From Elephas maximus indicus (lineage: Eukaryota; Chordata; Mammalia; Proboscidea; Elephantidae): DNA of 64,000 nt. The DNA lies in contig NC_064839.1 in NCBI RefSeq assembly GCF_024166365.1, positions 16,416,878 through 16,480,877 on the forward strand, read 5' to 3'. This document shows, piece by piece, positions 30,301 through 42,300 of this stretch. Position 1 is the stretch's first letter; each line of letters starts with the position of its first letter. The notes beneath the pieces were generated by a model. That model was not told where the DNA came from and made no database searches. It saw only the letters and a list, made by a program, of their open reading frames with translations. Made by a program: the position numbers and the translations under genes.

Positions 30301-33300
30301 TACAAATCTTAAATTTACTCCAATGGTGAAGAACAGTTGGAGGATGTTGTCATTTTGTCAGTTGTGGCAATAGCTCCACTTGTGGAAGGTTCTGGATCAT
30401 CTGGATTATCTCTGGGAATGGGAATGGCGTTTCTAGTCAGAAAGTTAGCGAGGGTTGTCATATGGTCCTTTGCTTTTTTTCTTCATGTATTTTGCAGTAA
30501 CATCTCACTGCATCCTGAATGTGCCTATCGGCTTTAGCCAAGTAATCAGCATTGGGGTCCATGTTTTCAAGCAACTGAAGCCCCTGATTTAGTTTAGAAA
30601 ACTACACCTATACAACAGTGTTTTGAACAGCAAATCATAAAATCGAGTATCTGTGAGTGAACATGTGAGAATGACCTCAGCAGGTCACGTGCTGCAACAT
30701 TGTATGTGGTACATATTACTAAGGATAAGATGTTTAAAAAAAAAAAAAAAATGGACAGCCATCAGCGTGGTTTGTTGTAACTGGAATATGCTGTGGGTTG
30801 AGGACTACCCACGATAGCATTATAACAAGATATTTGGAGAGATTACCTGGCTCTTTACCAGGGTTGTTTCATTTGCAGTCTTTTTTAGAGTAATGTTAAC
30901 AGAGAGTGCATGAAGATGTGTTGGTGTTTGAAAATAATGTATAATGGAGAGAGAAAAAACATTTGGTGTAATGACTTTTTAAATTGCACATAATTACCCC
31001 AGCATTGAAAACGGCTGGGGAGCAGGGCTTGGGAGAAGGGTTGGGTAGGAAGCTGCCGTTTTCCCTTACAAGCTATTAAATTTTTCTCAGGTTTAACTTG
31101 TGTGTGGGCATGACTTTGATCATTTTTTTCCTAACAAAGATGTCTTGTTTACTCTTCTGAATACTGTAATTCTTGGATATAAACAGAAGGTTTTCTGCTT
31201 CCCTCAGTCTTCCTAGTGATGGTGATGAGAAATATGAGAAGACCGTAATTAAAAGTGGCGATAAGATGTTTTACAAATTCATGAAGAGAATTGCAGCTTG
31301 CCAGGAACAGATTTTGAGGTAAAGGAGGCATGTTTTCTTTTATTCCATTTCCTGAGTGTGCAAGCAGTACCCTTTAGCTGGGAAAACACTAAATGAGGAA
31401 AATATAACGAGAAAAGCAACATTCCCACAACCAAGGGAAAAACTACCGTGAAGAACTTAGTGTATTAACTTCACGTATTTTTTGTGCGTTTACATGCATG
31501 TGGGTGTGTAGGTATGTATGTTTTTAAAGAGCATAATTGGGAATCATACAGTATAATTTTTTGCTTTTCACTAAGTATTCATTCGTATTGAGAATTTTTT
31601 TATACTCAAATTTCTTTGAAAAATTTTCTTTTTTTCTGCTTTTTTTAAAACTTGAATTTCGAATAGGTAATAAATTCTTGAGGTTCAAAAATGTAAAATA
31701 TGTTTATGTGTATGTATGTATACGTATAAATATAACGAAGTATTCTACCCCAGCTGTCCTCCCTCTGCTCAGGTAACCACTGTTCCCAGTTTCATACGTC
31801 TTTTCGGAGGTGTTTTATGCATGTACCAGCAAATATGGTTGTATCTACTTACTCCCCGCTTTTTTACACAAAAGGAAGATTCTAGACACACTCTGTATTC
31901 TTCTTTTTAAACTCCACACTGTATCTTAGAGTACTGTATCTTTTCAATACATCGAGAGCTTTCTAGTATTATATCTCTTGTGCATGTGTGTGTGTCATCT
32001 GTTTAACGCATTTCCCTGTTAATGGACATTTAAGGTCATTTCCAAACTTCTGCAATTACAAATAATGCTGATGGATAATCTTGAACCTCTTTCATGTGTG
32101 CCGCTGCATCTGTAGGATATGGTCCTGAAATGGTATAGTCAGAATAAAGGATATATGCGATTGTAATTTTGATTGATAGCATCAGATTGACCCCCTTAGG
32201 GGTTGTACCAACTTTAATCCCTACTGTCGATGAGTGAGTGCCTCTTTTCCCACAGCCTTGTTAATAGCGTGGGTTTCATACTTTTGTATTTGTGCTCGTT
32301 CAAGGTGAAAAGGAACATCTTCGTATAATTTTACTTTACTTTTTTCTTACAAGCATCTTTTCCTATGTTTAAAAACCATTTCTATTTATTCATATGCTTT
32401 ACCCATTTTTCCACAAGTTCTAGATTCTTATTTCAACTTTTAGGAACTCTTTATATTAGGGATTATATTGATTGCTCTTTATTGCAGTTAATTTACTTGT
32501 TGTTTGATTTGCTTATGAATGTATCATTATGTATTTAATTGCTCCCATCTAATTTGTTTCAGTTTTGCAGTTTTAATGCTACATTAACGAGCCCTTGTGG
32601 CACAATGGTTAAGCGCTCTGCTACTAACTGAAAGGTTGGTAGTACAAGCCTGCTAATGGCTCCTCAGGAGAAAACTCCTGGCAATCTGTTCCCATGAATA
32701 TTACAGCCTAGGCAGCCCTATAGAGCTGTTTTACTCTGTCACATGGGGTCACTGTGAGTTGGAATTGACCCGATGGCACACAACAGCAAGGATGCTGCAT
32801 TACGCATGCTCTCCATAAATCTTAGAATTTGTTATGATTTTCCCATGATCTAGTTCCAGAAGTGAAATTGTAAATCAAAGGTCCAAAGTTTAAAAGTTCT
32901 CAGTGTGTATTATTTGACTAGTTTTTACTAACTGGTACAAAGCCAGATTTTATGAACATGATTAAGCCCTGATTTCTGCATCCTAGATGACACCTAAATA
33001 AATTGGTGAAAATCCAATTCATTTTGTTTCCCCCGTTTTAATTAGGTGTGTCAGCTAGAAATCTCATAGCATGCGTGTCCTCATGAAAACATGTCCAAAT
33101 CATGATACTTTCAGCAGAATTTTCAGCCTTAGCAAACACTGTCTAAGCATGTGGCACGTTAAAGGCAGCAGTTCTCAGCTGGAGACCACCCTCTGGGGTG
33201 AACTTCTTCACCCATGAGAATCAGTGCCCCCAGTGAGCCGCTGCTCCTGAAGGGCTGAGTCACCGTGTGCTGGGGCAGGAGCAGGGTGGTGCGGAGCTGG

Positions 33301-36300
33301 AATGAGCAATCCTGTCCTCATGGCACCAACTGCACAAACCAGTCCAGGAAGACTAAGATCACCCACCTCTGATGCCAGATTGTGTGGTGGATACCCAAAC
33401 CTGCTCCACATGCCAACTGCATTGTTTAGAAATCTTAGTTTTCCTTCCCTGGCCAGTTCAGACCCTGACTGTCCACATAACCTTCTATCATCCCTAGCCA
33501 CCTGGGGCTAGGTCAGTGGGTACCAGCTATAGGCTTGGGGGTTGTACTGCAGTGGGTTTCTCTTATGCATGGCCTTTCTGGCCTTGCGTTTATAGTTTTG
33601 CCTCAGATGATTGGCTGGGCCACAGTCTTACAAGGGATTGGTCGATTCCTATGCAAACAGGGTACATAAAACTCACCAATAAGGATTCAGTGGACTTGCA
33701 GGGATTCGTAGGCTTGTGGCCCCAGCTTCGAGAGCCATGCATTGAAATTGAATATGAGGCCCAATCCCACAGAGGTTGAGGGGAACCTCAGTACCATCAA
33801 GAAGAGTTTGGAGTAGGGTGGATTCTTTGGACCCGGGCCCCTGGCTGAGAACCTCCTAGATCCAGAAGAGAGAGGTATAACACTGAAGACAGTGAGAAGC
33901 GGCAGCAAACATAGCAGAGCCCAGCAGCAGAGAAATGGCAGCAGCAGTACAAACAGTGGGAACCAGGAGACTGGTGTGAGATGGTGTGATGGGCTTGCTG
34001 GCCCACAGAAAGAGAGAGACAACTGCAGTGGGCTTGCTGGCCCACAAGGAGAGAGAGCTGAGCACCTACAGGTGGGAGGATTGCTGTCAGAGTGGTGTGC
34101 CCCTGGGCACTTGTCAGTGGAGCTAAAAGAGCTGTATCACTTGCATGGGCAGGGCAGAGGCCTGGGAAAGCCCAGCAGTAGAGACAAGGCCTAGTAGGAG
34201 AGGTGAGGCCCAATGGCCAAGAGAAGGGCTGCTGGCTGGCTGGCTCGGCCGAGAGAAGGGCCTGCCTCCAGCACAGCCGAGAAGAAGCAGAGAGTTGTCT
34301 TGGTTGGAAGCAGTCCTGACTGACAGAGGAGGCTTGCTGGAAGAGCGGAATGTTCTAGGTACTTGTTGGAAGAGCTAAAAGAGCTGTGACACTTGCCCGA
34401 GCAGGGCAGAGACCCAGGAAGGGCTAGTGTCAGAGATAAGGCCCAGCAGCAGAGACAAGACCCAGTGAGGTCCAGTGGCCAAGAGAAAGGCCTCCGGCTA
34501 ACACGGCCAAGAGAAAAAGCTGAGAGCAGTTTTGGTTAGAAGCCGTGCTGATTGACCAACTGTATCTTGTCTTCTCAGTTGTATCACCTTCCAAGTTGAT
34601 CCTGATCCCAAGTTGTAGCCTATAACTTCCCTAATAAACCACATAATCGTGAGTACGGTCTGTGAGTTTTGCATGGCCAATGCAAGGAGTTATTGAAGTC
34701 AGCTAAGAAGTGGGGAGGACAGCTCGTGTCTGAAATGGACAAAAAGGTGGAGAGTAGAGGTATGTCTGACCTCCATCTGTTAGGAACCAGCTTTATGCTG
34801 TTTGTGTCACTTCTATTAGGTCTCTAGGGTATATACTAGTGAGTGGAATTGTTGGATCCTAAGGTAATTCTGTTTTTTGAGGAAGTACCGTAATGTTTTC
34901 CATAGTAATTGTACCATTCTACAGTCCCACCAGCAATGGATAAGGGTTCCAGTCTCTCCACATCCTCCCTAAGGTTTATTGTTATCTTTTTTTTTTTTTT
35001 TCTTTAATCAATGCCATTTCAGCCATTGTGGTTTTCATGGTATCTCATCATGGTTTTCACTTACTGACTCGATGGCACTGGGTTTTTTTTTTTTTAATGG
35101 TTAATGATCTTGAGGATCTTTTCATGTGTTTATTGGCTGCTAGAATGTCCTTTTTGGTGAAGTGTCTGTTCATGTCCTTTGCCCATTTTTTAATTGGGTT
35201 TGTCTTTTTGTTACTAAGTTGTTGACGTTTTCTATATATTTTAGAGATTAGACCCTTATTGTTGTTGTTGTTGTTAGGTGCCGTTGAGTCGGTTCCGACT
35301 CACAGTGACCCTGTGCACAGGAGAACGAAACACTGCCTGGTCCTGCACAATCCTTACAATTGTTGTTATGCTTGAGCTCATTGTTGCAGCCACTGTGTCA
35401 ATCCACCTCATTGAGGGTCTTCCTCTTTTCCCCTGACCCTGTACTCAGCCAAGCATGATGTCTTTCTCCAGGGACAGATCCCTCCTGACAACTTGTCCAA
35501 AGTATGTAAGACACAGTCTTGCCATCCTTGCCTCTAAGGAGCATTCTGGCTGCACTTCTTCCGAGACAGATTTGTTCGTCCTTTTGGCAGTCCATGGTAT
35601 ATTCAATAGTCTTCGCCAACACCACAATTCAAAGGCATCAACTCTTCTTTGGTCTTCCTTATTCATTGTCCAGCTTTCACATGCATATGATGTGAATGAA
35701 AATACCATGGCTTGGGTCAGGCGCACCTTAGTCTTCAGGGTGACATCTTTGTTCTTCAACACTTTGAAGAGGTCCCTTGCAGCAGATTTGCCCAATGCAA
35801 TGTGTCTTTTGATTTCTTGACTGCTGCTTCCATGGCTGTTGATTGTGGATCCAAGTAAAATGAAATCCTTGACAACGTCAATCTTTTCTCCATTTACCAT
35901 GATGTTGCTCATTGGTCCAGTCGTGAGGATTTTTGTTTTCTTTATGTTGAGGTGTAATACATACTGAAGGCTGTGGCCTTTGATCTTCGTTAGTAAGTGC
36001 TTCAAGACCTCTTCACTTTCAGCAAGCAAGGTTGTGTTATCTGCATAACGCAGGTTGTTAACGAGTCTTCCCCCAATCCTGATGCCCCGTTCTTCATATA
36101 GTCCAGCTTCTCGGATTATTTGTTCAGCATACAGATTGAATAGGTATGGTGAAAGACTACAACTTCGGCGCACACCGTTCCTGACTTTAAACCAATCAGT
36201 ATCCCCTTGTTCTGTCCGAACAGCTACCTCTTGATCTGTGTAAAAGTTCCTCATGAGCACAATTAAGTGTTCTGGAATTCCCATTCTTCTCAATGTTATC

Positions 36301-39300
36301 CATAATTTGTTATGATCCACACAGTCGAATGCCTTTGCACAGTCAGTAAAACACAGGTAAACATCCTTCTGGTATTCTCTGCTTTCAGCCAGGATCCATC
36401 TGACATCAGCAATGATATCCCTTGTTCCACGTCCTCTTCCGAAACCGGCCTGAATTTCTGGCAGTTCCCTGTCAATATACTGCTGCACCCGTTTTTGAAT
36501 GATCTTTAGCAAAATTTTGCTTGCGTGTGATTTTAACAATATTGTTCTATAATTTCCACATTCGGTTGGATCACCTTCCTTGGGAATAGGGATAAATATG
36601 GATCTCTTCCAGTCAGTTGGCCAGGAAGCTGTCTTCCATATCTCTTGGCATAGACGAGTGAACACCTCCAGCACTGCATCTATTTGTTGAAACATCTCAA
36701 CTGATACTCCATCAATTCCTGGAGCCTTGTTTTTTGCCAGTGCCTTCAGAGCAACTTGGACTTCTTCCTTCAGCACCGTCATTTCCTGATCATATGCCAT
36801 CTCTTGAAATGGTTGAATATCGACTAATTCTTTTTGGTATAATGACTCTGTGTATTCCTTCCATCTTCTTTTGATGCTTCCTGCATTGTTTAATATTTTC
36901 CCCATGGAATCCTTCACTATTGCAATTCGAGGCTTGAATTTTTTCTTCAGTTCTTTCAGCTTGAGAAACGCCAAGCGTGTTCTTCCCTTTTGGTTTTCCA
37001 TCTCTAGCTCTTTGCGCATGTCATTATAGTACTTTACTTTGTCTTCTCGAGCTGCCCTTTGAAATCTTCTGTTCAGTTCTTTTACTTCATCAATTCTTCC
37101 TTTTGCCTTAGCTGCTCGACGTTTGAGAGCTAGTTTCAGAGTCTCCTCTAACATCCACCTTGGTCTTTTCTTTCTTTCCTGTCTTTTCAGTGACCTCTTG
37201 CTTTCTTCATGGATGATGTCCTTGATGTCATTCCACAACTCGTCTGGTCTTCCGTCACTAGCGTTCAATGCGTCAAATCTATTCTTCAGATGGTCTCTAA
37301 ATTCAGGTGGGATATACTCAAGGTCATATTTTGGCTCTCCTGGACTTGCTTTGATTTTCTTCAGTTTCAGTTTGAACTTGCATATGAGCAATTGATGGTC
37401 TGTTCCACAGTCGGCCCCTGGCCTTGTTCTGACTGATGATATCGAGCTTTTCCATCGTCTCTTTCCACAGATGTAGTCAATTTGAATTCTGTGTGTTCCA
37501 TCTGGCGAGGTTCGTGTGTATAGTCGCCGTTTATGTTGGTGAAAGAAGGTATTCGCAATGAAGAACTCGTTGGTCTTGCAAAATTCTGTCATTCGATCTC
37601 CGCCATTGTTTCTGTCACCAAGGCCATATTTTCCAACTACTGATCCTTCTTCTTTGTTTCCAACTTTTGCATTAAGTCACCAGTAATTATCAATGCATCT
37701 TGATTGCATGTTCAATCAATTTCAGACTGGAGCAGCTGATAAAAACCTTCTATTTCTTCATCTTTGGCCCTAGTGGTTGGTGCATAAATTTGAATAATAG
37801 TCGTATTAACTGATCTTCCTTGTAGGCGTATGGGTATTATCCTATCACTGACAGCGTTGTACTTCAGGATAGATCTTGAAACGTTCTTTTTGATGATGAA
37901 TGCAACACCATTCCTCTTCAAGTTGTCATTCCCGGCATAGTAGACTATATGATTGTCCGATTCAAAATGGCCAATACCAGTCAGTTTCAGCTCACTAATG
38001 CCTAGGATATCGATGTTTATGCATTCCATTTCATTTTTAACTATTCCCAATTTTCCTGGATTCATACTTTGTACATTCCAGGTTCCGATTATTAATGGAT
38101 GTTTGCAGCTGTTTCTTCTCATTTGGAGTCGTGCCACATCAGCAGATGAAAGTCCCGGAAACTTTACTCCATCCATGTCATTAAGGTCGACTCTACTCTG
38201 AGGAGGCAGCTCTTCCCCAGTCATCTTTTGAGCACCTTCCAACCTGGGGGGCTCATCTTCCAGCACTATATCAGGCAGTGTTCCACTGCTATTCAAAAGT
38301 TTTTCACTGGCTAATGCTTTTCAGAAGTAGACTGCCAGGTCCTTCTTCCTAGTCTATCTTAGTCTGGAAGCTCAGCTGAAACCTGTGCTCTGTGGGTGAC
38401 CCTGCTGGTATCTGAATACCGGTGGCATAGCTTCCAGCATCACAGCAACACACAAGCCCCCACAGTACGACAAACTGACAGACACGTGGGGGAGACCCTT
38501 ATTAGTTATGTTATTTCTGAAGGTCTTTTTCCAGTCTGTAGGTTGTCTTTTGATAAAGTCTTTTGATGAGCGTAAATGTTTAGTTTTTATGAGATCGCAG
38601 TTATCTGATTTGTCTTCTGCTGTTCATGCATTTGTAGTTATGTTTTTTACCCTATTTTTATAACAAATTAGGCTTTCTATATTTTTCTCCCAGGAACTTT
38701 ATAGTCTTAAGTTTAACATATAGGTCTTGTATCTATTTTGAGTTAGTTTTGTGTATGGTACGAGGTATGGGTCCTATTCCATTTTTCTGCAAGTGAATAT
38801 GCAGTTTTGGCACTGCCATTTATTAAAGAGAGTGTTTCTTCCCCATTGAGTGGATTTGACCTCTTGTCGAAAATCAGTTGTCCATAAGTAGGTGTATTTA
38901 TTTTTTGCTTCCCAATTCTGTTCTGCTGGTGTTTGTGTCTATCCTTGAGCCAATACCAGGCTGTTTTGAATACAGTGGCTATATGGAATGTTTTGTGTGA
39001 AGCCTCTTACTGGGTTCTTCCTTTTCAGTAGTGCTTTGGCTATTCAGGGCCTCCTTCCTTTCAGTACAGAATGTTAGTGGGATCTGTATCCAATTGCCTT
39101 GTATCTGTAGACTGCTTTAGGTAGTACTGACATTTTCACTATATTCATTCTTCCAGCTTATGAGCATGGAAGATGCTTTGCTTTATGTAGCTCTTTTGTA
39201 GCCTCTTGTAGTAATGTTTTGTAGTTTTCTTTATATAAGTCTTTCATGTCCCTGGTTAAGTTAATTTCGTAGGTATTTTTCTATCGTTTTGGGGGCTATC

Positions 39301-42300
39301 GTAAATGATATTTTCTTGATTTCCTTTTCTGAATACTCCTTGTTAGTATAAAGGAACCCAACTGATTTTTGTGTGTAGATCTTGTACCCTACAACATAGC
39401 TGAATTCTTCTGTGTGATCCAGTAGATTTCTTGTGGAACCTTTAGGGTTTCGTATATATAGGATCATGTTATCGGCAAATAGAGATAGTTTTAGTCCTTC
39501 CTTTCCAATTTGGATACCTTTTATTTGTCTTTTTTGTCTTACTGCTCCGACTAGGACTTTCAATCCAATATTGATTGAGAGTGGTTCTAATGGGCATCCA
39601 TGTCTGGTTCCTGTTCTCAAGGGAAAGGCTCTCAATCTTTCTTCATAGAGAATAATGTAGCCAACATTTCTCAATATAATTAAGGGCATATATGCAAAAC
39701 CAACAGACAGTTGTATGCCCTTAATTATATTGAGAAATTTCCCTTCTAGTCCTATTTTATCAAGAAAAGGTGTTGGATTTTATCAAATACCGTTTTTTGC
39801 ATAATTGATAAGATCATGTGATTCTTTTCCTTTGTTTTATTTATGTGGTAATTATATTGATTGATTTTTTTTTTTTTACTGTGGAACCACCCTTACATTC
39901 CTGGTATGAATCCTATTTGATGGTGGTATATGATTTTTTTATGTTGAATTCTGTTCACTCCAGTTTTGTTGAAAATTTTTGCATCTACATATTCATGAGG
40001 GATATTGGTCTGTAATTTTCTTTGTTTTGTGATGTTTTTGCCTGGTTTTGGTATCTGGGCGATGCTGGCTTCACTGAATAAGTTAGGGAGCATTCGTTCC
40101 TCTTCTGTGTTTTGGAAGCGTTTGAATAAAATTGGTGTCAACTCTTCTCCAAATGTTTGGGAAAATTCTCCACTGAAGCCATCTGGTCCTGCATGTTTTT
40201 TTTGTTGGAAGTTTTTTGATAACATCTTCAATCTTTTGTTTTATGGGCCTGTTTAGGTTTTCTACCTCTATTTGTTGGCAAAGAATATTGAATATACCAC
40301 GGACTGGCGAAGAATGAACAAATCTGTCTTGGAAGACTACAGCCAGAATGTTCCTTAGAAGCACGGATGGTGAGACTTCGTCTCACATAATTTGGACGTG
40401 TTATGAGGAGGGATCAGTCCCTGGAGAAGGACATCATCCTTAGTAAAGTAGAGGGTCAGTGAAGGAGAGGAAGACCCTCAATGAGATGGATTGGCTTAGC
40501 GGCAAAAACGGGGCTCAAGCATAACAACGATTGTGAGGATGGCGGAGGATTGGGCAGTATTTTGTTCTGTTGTGCATAGGGTTACTATAAGTTGGATCCG
40601 ACTCAGCGGCACCTAAGAACATCTCTGTTCGGGTTAGTTTAGGTAGGTGATATGTTTCTAGGAATTTGTCCATTTCATTCTTGTTGTTGTTAGGTGCCGT
40701 GGAGTCTATTCCAGCTCATAGCTACCCTACGTACAACAGAATGAAACACTGCCTGTACCTGTGCCATCATCCCAAGCATCCTCCTTTTTTGCTGACCCTT
40801 ACAAAGCATGATGTCCTTCTCTAGGGAACTGGTTCCTCCTGATAAGATGTCCAAAGTGTGTGAGATGAAATCTCACCATCCTGCCTCTAAGGAGCATCCT
40901 GGCTGTACTTCCCAAAACAAACTTGTTTGTTCTTTGCCAACACCATAATTCAAAGGCATCAATTCTTTTCGGTCAATTCTTTTTCTGTCTTTTCCTTATT
41001 CATTTTCCAGCTTTTCCATGCATATGAGGCGATTGAAAACACCATGGCTTGAGTCAAGCGCACCTTAGTCCTTAAAGTGACATCTTTGCTTTTTAACACT
41101 TTAAAGATAGGTCTTCTGTAGCAGAACTGCCCAGTGCGATGTGTCTTTTGATTTCTTGACTGCTGCTTCCGTAGGCGTTGATAGTGGATCCAAGTAAAAT
41201 GAAATCCTCGACAACTTCAGTTTTTTCTCCGTTTATTATGTTGTTGCTTATTGGTCCAGTCATGAGGCTTTTTGGTTTTTTTATGTTGAAGTGTAATCCA
41301 TACTGAAGGCTGTAATCTTTGGTCTTCATCAGTAAGTGCTTTAAGTCCTCATTGCTTTCGGCAAGGAATGTTATGTTATTTGCATATTGCAGGTTGTTAT
41401 TGAGTCTTTTTCCAGTCCTGATGTCTTAATTCTTTTTATAGTTGCGCTACTCAGATTATTTGCTCAGCATATAGACTGAGAAGTATGGTTAAAGGATACA
41501 ACCCTGACACACAACTTTCCTAATATTAAACCGCACAGTATCCGCTTGTTCTGGTTTAATGACTGCCTCTTGATCTATGTACAGGTTCTCATGAGCACAA
41601 TTAAGTGTTCTGGAATTCCCATTCTTCTCAATATTATCCATAATTTATTATGATTCACACAGTTGAATGCCTTTGCAATAAAGCACAGGTAAACATCTTT
41701 CTGGCCTTCCCTGCTTTCCGCCAAGATCTGACATCAGCAGTGGTAACCCTTGTTCCACATCCTGCTCTGAATCTGGTTTGAATTTCTGGCAGTTCCCTGT
41801 TGATGTGCCGCTACAGCTGTTTTTGAATTGTCTTTAGCAAAACTTTACTTGCGTGTGATATTAATGATATTGTTTGATAATTTCTGCATTCTGTTGGATC
41901 ACCTTTCTTTGAATGGGCACAAATATGGATCTCATCCAGTCAGTTCGCCAGGTGTTTTCCAAATTTCTTGGCACAGATGAGTGAGCGCTTCTAGCGTTGC
42001 ATCCATTTGTTGAAACATCAATTGATATGCCATAATTCCTGCATCCTTGTTTTTTACCAGTGGGGGAGAAAAAAAAAATTTTTTTTTTTTTTCACTGTAG
42101 CTTGGACTTCCTCCTTTAGTACCATTGGTTCTTGATCATATGCTACTTTCTGAAATGGTTGAACACCGACTAATTCTTTTTGATACAGTGACTGTATTCC
42201 TTCAGCCTTCTTTCGATGCTTCCTGCGTCATTCAGTATTTTACCTATAGAGTACTTCAGTATTGCAGTTCAAGGACTGAATTTTTTCTTCACTTCTTTCA

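Larger units (their letters stand above)
35261..38492 (-). mobile_element. Full-length RTE-clade LINE with 11-bp target-site duplication
   Basis: Minus-strand element of 3232 bp. AGACCCTTATT flanks it exactly (35250-35260 and 38493-38503). Its 3' end is a GTT/AAC repeat with the GACTCGGAAC-like tail shared with AfroSINEs. It encodes an apurinic-type endonuclease (37712-38296) and a reverse transcriptase (35445-37592). It is not 5'-truncated. Confidence 0.93.

Noticed and set aside
30337-30537. Small plus-strand gene of 66 residues
   Set aside because: The opposite strand reads as a Tigger-type transposase C-terminus with stops, so this is a shadow frame.
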